From Drouetiella sp036703255 (GTDB lineage: Bacteria; Cyanobacteriota; Cyanobacteriia; Elainellales; Elainellaceae): DNA of 64,000 bases. Below the pieces are notes generated by a model that did not search any database, was not told where the DNA came from, and saw nothing but the letters and a program-made list of their open reading frames with translations. Numbering within the stretch: the first letter of the stretch is position 1; every line of letters starts with the position of its first letter. The stretch covers positions 35,015 through 99,014 of the forward strand of contig DATNPL010000174.1 of NCBI GenBank assembly GCA_036703255.1, read 5' to 3'. Positions 52,536 through 62,025 of the stretch are shown here, in pieces. Both the position numbers and the translations under genes were made by a program.

Positions 52536-53219
52536 CTATCGTCCCAAATCATGCAGGGCATGAATGGCGATCGCACATTGTTGGGTAACGGACTCTAAGT
52601 CGGCTCGATTCGTCGAGGCAGGAGGGGCAATCAGCTCTCCAATTCGCACCGTGACGGGTGCCGCATGGGGCAGTTTAGTTCCTTTGCTCATGATGGCTTG
52701 CGTGCCCCAAAGGCTAACGGGTAGCAGCGAAACCTGAGCCTTGGCTGCAATTAGGGCAGCCCCTAGCTTGGGGTCAGAGATCCGGGCATCGGCAGTACGT
52801 GTGCCTTGCAGAAAGATGCCCACCGCCCAGCCCTCCTCAAGCTGTTGCAGAGCAGCCCGAATAGCACTGCGATCGGCAGCCCCCCGCTTGACGGGATAGG
52901 CTCCATAGAGCCGAATGGCTTGACTGAGCACAGGCACTTGAAATAGCTCTTCCTTCGCCATATAGGACACCGGACGCCCCACACAGTTAGAGACGATCGG
53001 CGGATCGAAATCGCTGGCATGATTAGCCACCACGATCAGCGCTCCCGTGCGGGGCACATGCTCTACACCATAAATTCGCCCCCGCAGGTAGGTGTGCAGC
53101 ACCGGGCTGACGACCGCCCACTTAAATAGGTGATAGAGAGCAAGACTAATGAAAGGTTCACGTTGCCGGAGGGGCGGAGATTCTTGTAGCAGAGGAGGAG
53201 ACATTTGCCGAGCGCTCAA
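52536..53219 (-). CDS. plsC: 1-acyl-glycerol-3-phosphate acyltransferase
   Basis: A 227-residue membrane-associated acyltransferase that makes phosphatidate from lysophosphatidate. The catalytic H-x4-D is in VVANHASDFDPP (His67-Asp72), and the substrate motif is GIFLQGTRTAD (replacing FPEGTRS). The TTG start at 53219 overlaps the fabD stop by four bases; an in-frame ATG at 53204 (MSPPLLQES) is an alternative. Coupling to fabD ties acyl-chain supply to lipid assembly. Confidence 0.9.
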   Translation of the reverse strand: MSARQMSPPLLQESPPLRQREPFISLALYHLFKWAVVSPVLHTYLRGRIYGVEHVPRTGALIVVANHASDFDPPIVSNCVGRPVSYMAKEELFQVPVLSQAIRLYGAYPVKRGAADRSAIRAALQQLEEGWAVGIFLQGTRTADARISDPKLGAALIAAKAQVSLLPVSLWGTQAIMSKGTKLPHAAPVTVRIGELIAPPASTNRADLESVTQQCAIAIHALHDLGR

Positions 53220-54139
53220 GCTAAATCGGTACTGGACAAACCTGTGGAATCTGTCGGTAGATCTGCCAAACTGCCGACATTCTCTAGCCGCAGTTCAGGG
53301 CAGGTGCGCTTGATAATGCCCGTTAGCACCTTACCAGGCCCAACTTCAATCACACGCTCTATGCCCTCAGCAGGCAGCCGCAGCGAAATTTCTCGCCACC
53401 GCACAGAGCCAGTCATTTGACGGCTCAGGCGGGTCTTTAGCACCTCTGGATCGATCGCTGGACTCGGTTCCACATTCGATAACACCGGAACGGTGGCCGA
53501 CTGGAACGTCACCTCCTCCAAGACCTGCTGAAACTCTGCCGCCGCATCCGCCATCAAAGGCGAGTGAAACGCACCGCTGACGTTAAGCTTCATGGCTCGC
53601 TTGCATTTGACGCTAGCAATTACCGTCTCGATCGCCTCTAGCGTGCCCGAAATCACCACCTGCCCAGCATTATTATCGTTAGCCATCACCACATCTGGCG
53701 TTTGCGCAATGACCGCCTCAAGCTGATCGCGATCGAACCCTATCAAAGCCGCCATTCCCCCTTTAGAGGCAGCAGCCATCAGCTCAGCCCGCCGCTTCAC
53801 CAGCCGCAAACCCGTCTCAAAATCCAGCACGCCTGCTGCGTAGAGCGCTACATACTCGCCCAAGCTATGCCCTGCCAGCAAGTCAGCCTTCTGCTGGCGT
53901 TCGTGCATTAAGTCCACCAAGATAGTCTCGATCGTGTAGAGACAGGGCTGAGTGTACAGCGTTTTGGAAACTTGATCATCCGGGCTTTGGCAAATTTGCG
54001 GCACAGACCAGCCCAAAATCTGCTCTGCTTGATCAAACTTGGTTTGAGCGATCGGTAAATCGCTGAGATCGGCTCCCATGCCGATCGCCTGAGAACCTTG
54101 TCCGGGAAAAACCCATGCAGTCTTAGTCATTTCACGCAA
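53216..54139 (-). CDS. fabD: ACP S-malonyltransferase
   Basis: 307 residues from ATG 54139; MTKTAWVFPGQGSQ at 54130 is the likelier start. The active-site serine is in LAGHSLGEYVALYAAG (Ser92), with ANDNNAGQVVISG and SGAFHSPLM further on. It loads malonyl onto ACP for fatty-acid synthesis. Its stop overlaps plsC by four bases. fabH and fabF are not adjacent. Confidence 0.96.
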   Translation of the reverse strand: MREMTKTAWVFPGQGSQAIGMGADLSDLPIAQTKFDQAEQILGWSVPQICQSPDDQVSKTLYTQPCLYTIETILVDLMHERQQKADLLAGHSLGEYVALYAAGVLDFETGLRLVKRRAELMAAASKGGMAALIGFDRDQLEAVIAQTPDVVMANDNNAGQVVISGTLEAIETVIASVKCKRAMKLNVSGAFHSPLMADAAAEFQQVLEEVTFQSATVPVLSNVEPSPAIDPEVLKTRLSRQMTGSVRWREISLRLPAEGIERVIEVGPGKVLTGIIKRTCPELRLENVGSLADLPTDSTGLSSTDLA

Positions 54140-54288
54140 TCTGAGTCGGTTGCAATATCAGTTGGGATTCTTATCTTACAAGGTTTGTGGCACAGATTGA
54201 GGCGATGCCCTTGGGGCAGTCGTCGATGAGGAGGCTACGCGCTTAAGCCCAAAGCCTGATAGTCATGGCCAGATCTAATCCAAAAACA

Positions 54289-54310
54289 AGCGCCGCTTTA
54301 AAGCGGCGCT
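54289..54310. terminator. 22-bp perfect palindrome upstream of fabD
   Basis: AGCGCCGCTTT and its complement with no spacer. It stands 79 bases past the alpha-oxoamine synthase stop (54388), beyond a longer hairpin. Together they form a double terminator-like block. Confidence 0.5.
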
Positions 54311-54317
54311 CAGGTTT

Positions 54318-54360
54318 AAATTATTTAGAGAGGCACGCAGCGCGCCTCTCTAAATAATTT
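54318..54360. terminator. Hairpin after the alpha-oxoamine synthase gene
   Basis: 17-base arms AAATTATTTAGAGAGGC and complement flank ACGCAGCGC. It lies 28 bases after the stop of the minus-strand gene at 54388, with A/U-rich outer ends suited to termination. Confidence 0.6.
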
Positions 54361-54387
54361 TCATAGCCGTCATGATCCTTAAGATCA

Positions 54388-55671
54388 CTAGGCACTAATG
54401 GTCGGCTTGTACATCACTTCGCGCACAGCAGCCATTCCAGCCACCAGCTTGTCTATTTCTTCGCGCGTGTGGATAGCGTTAACCGTAATGCGGATACGCG
54501 GCTTAGCAATAAACCAGATTGGCGACACCCAAATACCGTGATCGTAGATCAGCTTGCGCGCAAACAGTTTGGGATTGAGATCGGGCGGCAGCAAAACCGG
54601 AACCACGTTGGTTTCACCGATCGCCTCAAAATCATGCTCAAGCATCCGCGATCGCAAATACCGCGTGTTTTCTTGCAGGCGCTCAACGATTTCGGGACGG
54701 CGACGCACCTGGCGAATGCTCTCTAGGGCAGCCGCAGCCAGCGGTGGAGCCAGCGAACAGGTGCCGATAGAGGTGGGAGAAACATTCAGCAAGGGCTTTA
54801 GCTCTTCCACATGGGTGCTAATAGACGCACCCACCGATGCCCCAAACTTAGAGAAGGTCGTCATGATCAGAGGAATCACGCCACGCTCAATCACCTGCTG
54901 CGGCAAGATGCCAAAGTGCTCATAAATGCCACGACCCGTAGCCCCAATTGATCCACTCGCATGAGCTTCATCCATCAACAAAACACTGCCAGGGTAGTCA
55001 GAGAGGATGTCAATCATCTCAGGCAGGGGGGCAATGTCACCGTCCATTGAGAACACGGCATCCGAAACCACCAAAATGCGATCGCCAGGGCGAACATAGC
55101 GCTGGAGTTTTCGGGTCAAATCCTCCATGTCGCAATGGCGATAGGCGCGCACCCGAACACGAGGGCTATGGCCGAATAGCTTGCCCGATCGCGTTCCAGC
55201 ATTGGCAATGGCCGAAACAATGCAACCATGATTCAAAACATCAGTCAGAATCAGCGTTTCACGCGTGTGCTGAAAACCAGGAACCGGAATCGCCAGATGA
55301 CAAAAAGCATCCATGAGCGCCTGCATTGCCATCCAAGCATTCAAAAAGAGCTGCGTATGGGGCAGATGCTTAAATGCCGATATTTCCGCCTCAAGCTCCC
55401 GATGCAGGTCAATGCGACCGCTCAGAACTGACGTAGAACTATTGGAAGTGCCGTACTGCAAGATGGCATCGATCGCTGCCTGCTGCACCGCTTTGTTTTG
55501 AACAAGCCCTAAAACATCATTGGTACAAAACGTTAAAACGGTTCTGCGGACACCCGTTTCGGCCTCTTCAATTTCAACTAGATTCCCTTCCTTCATCCCA
55601 TGACAGAGATATTCGTCGGGGGCTAGTCCGCTCTCATACCAGCGCTGAACATATTCCTTAACAACTTGCAC
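54388..55671 (-). CDS. Alpha-oxoamine synthase-like PLP enzyme (serine palmitoyltransferase/BioF type)
   Basis: A 427-residue fold-type I PLP enzyme. DEAHASGSIG (about 234-243) carries the cofactor-stacking and Asp residues; the Schiff-base lysine is Lys275 in MTTFSKFGASVG. TFSK is closer to serine palmitoyltransferases than to BioF/KBL (TLGK). These enzymes condense an amino acid with an acyl thioester and lose CO2, giving an amino ketone. No acyl-carrier protein is adjacent, so the acyl donor is unknown. It is followed downstream by two hairpins and lies beside a Rieske oxygenase gene in the same direction. Confidence 0.85.
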   Translation of the reverse strand: MQVVKEYVQRWYESGLAPDEYLCHGMKEGNLVEIEEAETGVRRTVLTFCTNDVLGLVQNKAVQQAAIDAILQYGTSNSSTSVLSGRIDLHRELEAEISAFKHLPHTQLFLNAWMAMQALMDAFCHLAIPVPGFQHTRETLILTDVLNHGCIVSAIANAGTRSGKLFGHSPRVRVRAYRHCDMEDLTRKLQRYVRPGDRILVVSDAVFSMDGDIAPLPEMIDILSDYPGSVLLMDEAHASGSIGATGRGIYEHFGILPQQVIERGVIPLIMTTFSKFGASVGASISTHVEELKPLLNVSPTSIGTCSLAPPLAAAALESIRQVRRRPEIVERLQENTRYLRSRMLEHDFEAIGETNVVPVLLPPDLNPKLFARKLIYDHGIWVSPIWFIAKPRIRITVNAIHTREEIDKLVAGMAAVREVMYKPTISA

Positions 55672-56031
55672 TGTAAACTACTCCTCTCACCTTCTCTTCA
55701 GGTCGCTTAATGTCCTCTAACTCAGTAGCAGATGCCTCGCTGGGGTGAAATCGCCCCGGTTGAGTTCAACGCTAGATGAGAGAGCGATGCACAACTGTGG
55801 TTTGCCACTGTGGTTTTGCTACGGGTGGTTTTGCTACTGTGGTTTCACCATTGAACCCTTGCCACCGAATCCAGCCTTCCTGAGACCTCTGGCATGAACC
55901 CATAAGCAGAAAATACATACCCCAGCCTCCCATTAATCAACCACTCCAGATAACGATGTTGGTACAGTTACGCTACAGTCACATCCATAAACCGGACTCT
56001 CTTCACAGGCCGCCGACGGCTAAGCCCCTTC
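55672..56031. other. Intergenic region with short T/G-rich direct repeats
   Basis: About 360 bases between two minus-strand genes. At 55792-55850 four imperfect copies of a 14-15 base motif around ACTGTGGTTTTGCT occur in a row. No gene is seen. It should include the promoter of the alpha-oxoamine synthase gene. Confidence 0.5.
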
Positions 56032-57189
56032 TCACCGCACAGAGCCGCTAGAGATCTGCTCTTGTTCGGGTACGCCTTCAGCCAAGGTTAGAGAATCCTC
56101 CGCAGATCGGGATTGCAGCGGACTAGATTGTTGCACTTTAGATTGTTGCACAAACTGCTCATATTGCCGGACGATCAATCGCTGAAGCGCAATGATAGCG
56201 GGATTAATCTCAACATAGCGGCGCTGACGATTCTTAAGATAGGTCTGCTGCTCGCTCTCCATCATGTCAATATCCTGATCGAGAAAGCGTTGTAGCAAAA
56301 ATCTAGGAATCGCCCAGCTCAGAGCAGGTCTGAGCGTTCTCAGCACCCACTTGGGCAACCGCACCTTAAAGAAAAACAGGGCAAACGAGCGGCTCTCTAC
56401 AGGGCTGACCGGAAGGCGCATCAGATAGAGCGCCGAAACCCCCTGAAGCGTTGTGGCGTAATGCGGGTAGTTGTACTGGATGGTAATGGGCAGCGTGGTC
56501 ACTTGGTCTGCGCGATCGGTCAGCCCCAAAAACTTCGCCATATGACCCTTATAAGACACCTGATATTCGGCGCGAACCGAAGATTCCGTTTCCTTCAGAT
56601 CAGTCAAAACCGGATCAAACCAGCCTTGCAGTTCCTCATGCAAAAAGCCATGAAAGACATCCATCGCATTCTCATTGCAGATCGAGAAATGTGCCTTGAA
56701 GTGAGCCGTAACAGGAACCATCAGCCATTCTGGATCATCAAACTCCTTTGCTTCCAGAATAGGCTGAACCTGAGCCAGCGCTTGATCGCCCGGAAAAACC
56801 CAAACCAAACCATATTTTTCCTGCACTGCAAAGACGCGGGCTTGGGCACAGGGAAGTTTTTGGGTTTTGGGTAAATAGGGGATGGTGATGCACTCTCCTG
56901 TACTGCCACTAAACTCCCAGCCGTGGTAGGGGCAGGCCAAGTGCTTGCCGTGGATCTTGCCTTTATGTAGCTCTACCCCTCGGTGAGGGCAGGCATTTTC
57001 TAAGGCATATAGGTCGCCATCGCTGTCCCGATAGACGGCGATCGACTGATGCCAGATCACCACGGGCACGATCTGATTAGGCTGAAAGCGATCGCTCCAC
57101 CCCACTGGATACCAGTAGTTGGGATTGATTCCCACTTCCCGAATCTTGTTTTGAACAGTTTGCCCCTTGAGCGCGGTAGCCAATTCCAT
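56032..57189 (-). CDS. Rieske non-heme iron oxygenase
   Basis: A 385-residue oxygenase alpha subunit. The Rieske [2Fe-2S] ligands are Cys67-x-His69 (CPHRG) and Cys86-x2-His89 (CPYHGW). The mononuclear iron histidines are His180 and His184 in ENAMDVFHGFLHEE. A hydrophobic C-terminal part (WVLRTLRPALSWAIPRFLLQ) suggests membrane contact, as in pheophorbide a oxygenase-like enzymes, and a Gln/Ser-rich tail follows. It hydroxylates or demethylates a substrate that cannot be named. Electrons probably come from ferredoxin. Confidence 0.88.
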   Translation of the reverse strand: MELATALKGQTVQNKIREVGINPNYWYPVGWSDRFQPNQIVPVVIWHQSIAVYRDSDGDLYALENACPHRGVELHKGKIHGKHLACPYHGWEFSGSTGECITIPYLPKTQKLPCAQARVFAVQEKYGLVWVFPGDQALAQVQPILEAKEFDDPEWLMVPVTAHFKAHFSICNENAMDVFHGFLHEELQGWFDPVLTDLKETESSVRAEYQVSYKGHMAKFLGLTDRADQVTTLPITIQYNYPHYATTLQGVSALYLMRLPVSPVESRSFALFFFKVRLPKWVLRTLRPALSWAIPRFLLQRFLDQDIDMMESEQQTYLKNRQRRYVEINPAIIALQRLIVRQYEQFVQQSKVQQSSPLQSRSAEDSLTLAEGVPEQEQISSGSVR

Positions 57190-57636
57190 GCTGTAACCTA
57201 TATCTCACACGCTGTTCTAAAAATTCTGTAGCGCCAAAGGCCACAGCTCACCCTCTAATTCTTAAACAATTTAACCTTTGGACAACTCTAGACGGTCTGA
57301 GCCGATCATAGGTTCCGCATTACGCTAAGTCCCATACTGTAGCTCAACTGCGAACGATCCCGTTAGCGCCCTAACTTTTTCAGACTTTCTCTACAACTTG
57401 GCTCTCTCTACAACTTGGCACAATTATGTAAACAATTGCTAATGGGAGACACTTTACTATGAAGAGTAGGAGTCTGAACAGGGGAGTTTGTCAAAAGCTT
57501 CAGGTGTAAGGCTTACAGAGGCAGGCGATCGCCAAGCGTCCGCCGAAACTTGTGGTACGGTTTGAAGGTTTTGAGGATTGAGATAATTTTTAAGCCCCTT
57601 ATTTTTTTAAGCCTCTTGCAAGGATTGAGATTTTGA
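57190..57636. other. Divergent promoter region between the Rieske and GH3 genes
   Basis: About 450 bases, A/T-rich. It contains an exact 15-base direct repeat TCTCTACAACTTGGC at 57388-57402 and 57405-57419 (period 17), which may be a regulator site. Runs of T near 57598-57612 precede the GH3 gene. No gene seen. Confidence 0.45.
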
Positions 57637-59385
57637 ATGACGAATTTACTGCTCTCGGCAATGGCTACGTTTGCCCAATCTGCCAAAAATAGTTTTGTCC
57701 GCAAGACGCGTCAGCCCATGCTCGTACAGGAACAGTTTTTACGAAAGCTGCTCAAAATTCAGCAGGGTACCGTTTTAGGGCAGACCTTTGGGTTAGCCCA
57801 TATTCGGACGATCGACCAGTTTCGGGAACAGGTGCCGATCTGGTCCTATGCCGAGTATGAGCCATATGCGCAGCGAGTGGCAAAAGCCGAACCCAATGTC
57901 TTAACCGCCGACCCGGTGGTCTACATTAACCTGACAAGCGGCACAACAGGTAGACAAAAGATGGTGCCTGTCACCTATCGGTTTAGCCGATCGCTAGGCA
58001 AAGCCAACACCGTCAGCTTAGGCTTTGCCATCGAAGCCATGCGATCGCGTTCTCAAAAATCCAGGCTCAATCCTGGCATATCTAGCATGGAGGGGCGATC
58101 GCATCCGCTCGAATTTGGCAAGGTGCTGTCCACCAACTATGTCGGCATAGAGGGCACAACAGAGGGAGGCATTGATTTTGGCCCTGTGACCGTTGGCAGC
58201 TACCGCATCAATCGCTTTATCTGCGAACAGACCTTTGCTCAACCGTTTGCGGCAATGGAGATCGCGGATATTGACAGCCGTCACTATGTTTGCCTGCTAT
58301 TTGCCCTGCGCAATTCTCAGATGCGGGGTATCAGCGCCAACTTTCCCATGCTGGTTTTGCGCACCTGCCAATACCTAGAAGAATATGCAGAAGCGCTCAT
58401 TGCAGATATTGAAGAAGGAACGATCGCACCTTGGCTAAAGATAACGCCTGAACTCCGCGCCGACTTGGAACGGCAATGGTCAGCCCAGCCCAAACGCGCT
58501 CAGGAACTGCGGCAAATTTTGCGATCGCAAGGCAAACTCACGCCCAAACTTGCCTGGCCGAAACTATCGTTTGTGGGTACAGCCCGAGGCGGCACCTCCG
58601 ACTTTTACTTCGAGCGCTTCCCAGACTACTTTGGCGACACGCTGCAATTTGGCGGCGTTTATGGCACTGCTGAGGGCACCTTTGCCATCTGTCATGACTT
58701 CAATGCTGACGGCAGCATCTTGGCGTTAGAGAGCGGTTTCTATGAGTTCATTCCAGAAGACCAGTGGGAGGCAGAACACCCCAAAACGCTGCTGCCTGTA
58801 GAGCTAAAGGTGGGCGATCGCTATCGCATTCTCGTGACCAGCTACAGCGGCTTTTACCGCTATGACATTGGCGATGTGATTGAGGTCGTTGGCTTTTACG
58901 AGCAAACGCCAATGATTATCTTCCGGCATCGGCGGGGAGGATTGCTGTCTTCCGTGACCGAAAAAACGACGGAGTTTCATGCCGTTCAGACCTTGCAAAC
59001 CTTGCAGCAAGAGTTTGGCCTCAAGCTAGAAGATTTTTGCATCACGCTGGCGACCGATGCTTTCCCTTCGGGCTACTTGCTCAATATTGAGCTGTCGTCC
59101 GGTGAAACGCTAAGCGATCCGCAGGCCTTCCTGCTGCGGTTTGATCACTGGATGGGCAAATTCAACAGTCGCTATGCGGTGATGCGCGGGTCGCAGATCC
59201 CGCTACCCCGCTTACAAATTTTGGCTCCGGGCAGCTTTGCGATCGTCCGGCAGCGGCAAGTTCAGCGGGGCACTTCCGAATCGCAGCTCAAAATCATGCA
59301 CATCAGCGAAGATCGCAAATTTTTAGAGGGCTTAACGATTCTAGAAGAGGTGAAAATGCCTGCGAACTCCCAAGCCACGCTTTAA
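57637..59385 (+). CDS. GH3-family acyl-adenylating amido synthetase
   Basis: A 582-residue ANL-type enzyme. The ATP motif YINLTSGTTGRQKMV is at about 96-110, FGGVYGTAEGTF near 345, and FYRYDIGDVIEVV near 405 is the GH3-type Y-R-x-G-D motif. Plant GH3 enzymes join carboxylic acids such as jasmonate or auxin to amino acids; bacterial members have unknown substrates. It is divergent from the Rieske gene and convergent with a cupin-like oxygenase, consistent with a tailoring role in a small biosynthetic neighbourhood. Confidence 0.88.
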   Translation: MTNLLLSAMATFAQSAKNSFVRKTRQPMLVQEQFLRKLLKIQQGTVLGQTFGLAHIRTIDQFREQVPIWSYAEYEPYAQRVAKAEPNVLTADPVVYINLTSGTTGRQKMVPVTYRFSRSLGKANTVSLGFAIEAMRSRSQKSRLNPGISSMEGRSHPLEFGKVLSTNYVGIEGTTEGGIDFGPVTVGSYRINRFICEQTFAQPFAAMEIADIDSRHYVCLLFALRNSQMRGISANFPMLVLRTCQYLEEYAEALIADIEEGTIAPWLKITPELRADLERQWSAQPKRAQELRQILRSQGKLTPKLAWPKLSFVGTARGGTSDFYFERFPDYFGDTLQFGGVYGTAEGTFAICHDFNADGSILALESGFYEFIPEDQWEAEHPKTLLPVELKVGDRYRILVTSYSGFYRYDIGDVIEVVGFYEQTPMIIFRHRRGGLLSSVTEKTTEFHAVQTLQTLQQEFGLKLEDFCITLATDAFPSGYLLNIELSSGETLSDPQAFLLRFDHWMGKFNSRYAVMRGSQIPLPRLQILAPGSFAIVRQRQVQRGTSESQLKIMHISEDRKFLEGLTILEEVKMPANSQATL

Positions 59386-59427
59386 AAGCAGCCAGCGCCC
59401 AAGACCGTCTGCATCAATCAACTTTTT

Positions 59428-59459
59428 GGGGTTTTGCGCTACGTGTAGCCCAAAACCCC
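59428..59459. terminator. Hairpin between GH3 and the cupin-like gene
   Basis: Arms GGGGTTTTGCGCTAC and GTAGCCCAAAACCCC (15 bases, one mismatch) around GT, between convergent genes. It begins 42 bases after the GH3 stop and ends 18 bases before the other stop. Confidence 0.55.
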
Positions 59460-59477
59460 GTTGGCGATCGGCGACAG

Positions 59478-60593
59478 CTAAAACATTTGCAAAATAGCCT
59501 TAATCTTTTGCTGACGATCGCGGCTAAGTATTGCCAAAGCTAGGTTCCATGCCACATTGGGTAAGGCACAGGCACTGCCCAAAAATGCCCGCCATCGCAC
59601 CCAAGACAGCAGGGCGCGGCGCGGCGGCACTCGCCAAAATCGATTGAGAGAGCACACCATACCCTCGCCCAATGCCGTGACCTCATGCCACCAGCCTGCC
59701 GGAATGTAAAGCGCCTCTCCTGGCTCTAGCACCAGCTCATAGCGATCGCCCAGAGCCTGCCGCAGCCTGGGAAAAGCCTCAAAATCAGGGCGATCGGGAT
59801 AGACTCGACTAAACCAGGCACGCACCCGCATGCCATGCCGTAAATGCAAATAAAACGGAAAAGGGTAGAGATTTGCCGTCTGAGAAGGCGGAAACAGCAG
59901 CACACGCTTAGAGCCATGCATCTGGATCAACATGCCGTCTGTGGGGTCATAGTGCAAACATTCCATGTGGCCGCTGCCTACCCAAAGGTTTAGGGCGCTG
60001 GCAGGCTGCAACCCCAAGGCATCCAGGTGAGTCGCGATCGCTTTTACGGCTTCAGACTCAGCCAGCGGCGTAGCAGCGATCGAACATTTGGCTAGGTACA
60101 CATCTTGCTCATAGGCTTCTCCCGATCGCAACATCTCGGCATACTCCAAAAACGATCGGCTTTCGGGCGGTACTCCGCTCCCGATCGTTGTCCAGGTGCG
60201 CTTGTCTTGCCGATAGCGCTCTTTGCCATAGCGTCGCAGCAAAAAACTCTGCTGGTTTAACAAAGCCGATAGAAAGTCCAAAGTCCAATTTTGTTGCGAT
60301 CCAGCTACACCCGTAAGGATGATTGGAACTCCGGGTATCTGGTAGCGTCGAGTAAATAGCTCAGGGGTCAAGGTTTCAATAGCCACTCTCGCAATCAAGC
60401 GACTGGGAGCAGCATGAGATGGCGTAGTTGAAAATATCGGCTGATTCGATTCCGTTCTCATAGGAAGCTTGTAGCTGAGATAATCAAAGAAATTTTGGAT
60501 TTGCAAGGGGCGCTCAAACGCTCTCAGGAAGCGAAGATCGATCGCACCTAGCACCAAAATATCGGAGAAATAAATCCAATTTATGAGAGCCAT
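59478..60593 (-). CDS. Cupin-8/JmjC-like Fe(II)/2-oxoglutarate oxygenase
   Basis: A 371-residue protein. The double-stranded beta-helix holds H-x-D at His214/Asp216 (LHYDPTDG) and a distal His303 (PAGWWHEVTALG), the iron triad of cupin_8 hydroxylases. The preceding GVPIILTGVA and WTLDFL match the N-terminal part of this family. The C-terminal 50 residues are hydrophobic. It presumably hydroxylates a protein or small molecule; a role in the local pathway is inferred from neighbours. The first about 45 residues may be a false N-terminal extension (MRTESNQPIF is an alternative start). Confidence 0.83.
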   Translation of the reverse strand: MALINWIYFSDILVLGAIDLRFLRAFERPLQIQNFFDYLSYKLPMRTESNQPIFSTTPSHAAPSRLIARVAIETLTPELFTRRYQIPGVPIILTGVAGSQQNWTLDFLSALLNQQSFLLRRYGKERYRQDKRTWTTIGSGVPPESRSFLEYAEMLRSGEAYEQDVYLAKCSIAATPLAESEAVKAIATHLDALGLQPASALNLWVGSGHMECLHYDPTDGMLIQMHGSKRVLLFPPSQTANLYPFPFYLHLRHGMRVRAWFSRVYPDRPDFEAFPRLRQALGDRYELVLEPGEALYIPAGWWHEVTALGEGMVCSLNRFWRVPPRRALLSWVRWRAFLGSACALPNVAWNLALAILSRDRQQKIKAILQMF

Positions 60594-60810
60594 CTGAGAG
60601 AAGTCAATTCTGCCTCAAAGAGGAATCTGCTTGAGGAGCGATCGCCCCTTAAGGTCGCAAATAAAGCCCCAAACAAAGCCACCTCAAGCGATCGAAACCA
60701 GGGTGTCGGAAAACTGGCACATCTAGGACACCAACCGTCACTGTCCTACACTGCCTGTTCCATTGACAAAGAATCACGTATTTTTGAGATCTAGTGTTTA
60801 GGAATTCCAT

Positions 60811-62025
60811 ATGTCGCCTGTCAGCGGGAGATTTGCCCCCCCAGTTATGAAATTCGCTTCTCAGGAGCGGTTTCACCAATTTTTAATTCTGCTGGCAGCA
60901 GGTTGTCTCACCACCATGACAGGCGGCGTTGTCTCGCCTATATTGCCCGAGATGGTGCAAGAGCTGCGGCTTGATCCCGAATGGGCAGGCACCTTAGTCA
61001 GCATTCATGCCCTTACCAGCGCTGTCATGACGCCTGTCATGGGAATTGTCGCCGATCGCATCGGTAAGCTCAAGGTGATGATTCCCTGCCTGTTGCTCTA
61101 TGCCTTGTTTGGTGTGGCAACTGCCTTTGTCACTTCGTTTCCTTTGCTTTTAATCACGAGGGGTTTGCTAGGCGCTGCCAGCGGTGGCGTGGCTGCCGCT
61201 ACCATCGGTCTGTTGGGCAGCATGTATGATGGCGATCGGCGATCGCGCATTTTGGGCTACGCCACCAGCGTCATGACTACTTCGGCCATCTTCTTTCCGC
61301 TTATGGGCGGCTGGGTTGGCGGCTATGACTGGCACTACGCCTTCTATCTGTACGGGCTAGCCGTTCCGTTAGTTGTGTTTGTGCTGATGAATCTGAAAGA
61401 ACCCCAAACTCCCTCAGATTCTTTGCTCGCCTTAGGGGAAAGCAATTCTCTGGGCAAAGTGCTGCGCAAGCCCAATATTTTGCAGGTTTATCTGTACATT
61501 GCGATCGCTGCCGTTACGGTTTACGCCGTAGTCATCTATACGCCGCTTTATCTCAAGGGCGCTATCAATGCCGATCCGGTACTCAATGGCTTTGTGCTAG
61601 CAGTGCGGTTGGTGGGGGCGGCACTCGTCTCGGCCATAGGAGCCAGTCGGGTAGCACGACGCATGGGGGCAAACTGGGCGATCGCGTTTGGCTTTAGCCT
61701 AATGGCGTTAACGGTGATCACGATTCCTTTTCTCACCAATATCTATCTGATTGTTATCACCGCTATTTTGTTTGGCATTGGCTTTGGTATCATCACGCCC
61801 AATCTCTACGATGCTTTAGCAGAGCGATCGCCTGCTGAGTTGCGAGCTAGCGTTTTGGCGATCGGCACAGGCTTTAATTCTCTAGGGCAATTCCTTTCTC
61901 CGGTTGCTCTAGGCCCAATCTGGAAATGGGCAGGCTTGCCCGCCGTATTCTACGTAGCAGGAGGGTTTGCCATGATAGCAAGCATTCTCAGCCTGTTGCA
62001 GGGGAGAAAACAGCAGATTTCTTAG
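60811..62025 (+). CDS. MFS transporter
   Basis: 404 residues (or 392 from the ATG at 60847, MKFASQERF). Twelve predicted helices; the motif A loop is GIVADRIGKLKV between helices 2 and 3, with a related loop SRVARRMGANWA in the second half. It belongs to the drug/metabolite efflux type (DHA1-like). In this position it may export the product of the neighbouring enzymes. The stop codon lies inside a 53-bp inverted repeat. Confidence 0.9.
   Translation: MSPVSGRFAPPVMKFASQERFHQFLILLAAGCLTTMTGGVVSPILPEMVQELRLDPEWAGTLVSIHALTSAVMTPVMGIVADRIGKLKVMIPCLLLYALFGVATAFVTSFPLLLITRGLLGAASGGVAAATIGLLGSMYDGDRRSRILGYATSVMTTSAIFFPLMGGWVGGYDWHYAFYLYGLAVPLVVFVLMNLKEPQTPSDSLLALGESNSLGKVLRKPNILQVYLYIAIAAVTVYAVVIYTPLYLKGAINADPVLNGFVLAVRLVGAALVSAIGASRVARRMGANWAIAFGFSLMALTVITIPFLTNIYLIVITAILFGIGFGIITPNLYDALAERSPAELRASVLAIGTGFNSLGQFLSPVALGPIWKWAGLPAVFYVAGGFAMIASILSLLQGRKQQIS

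Noticed and set aside
54388..57189. Saxitoxin-type cluster (AOS plus Rieske oxygenase)
   Set aside because: No amidinotransferase, acyltransferase/PKS-like sxtA modules, carbamoyltransferase or sulfotransferase is present; only two families are shared.
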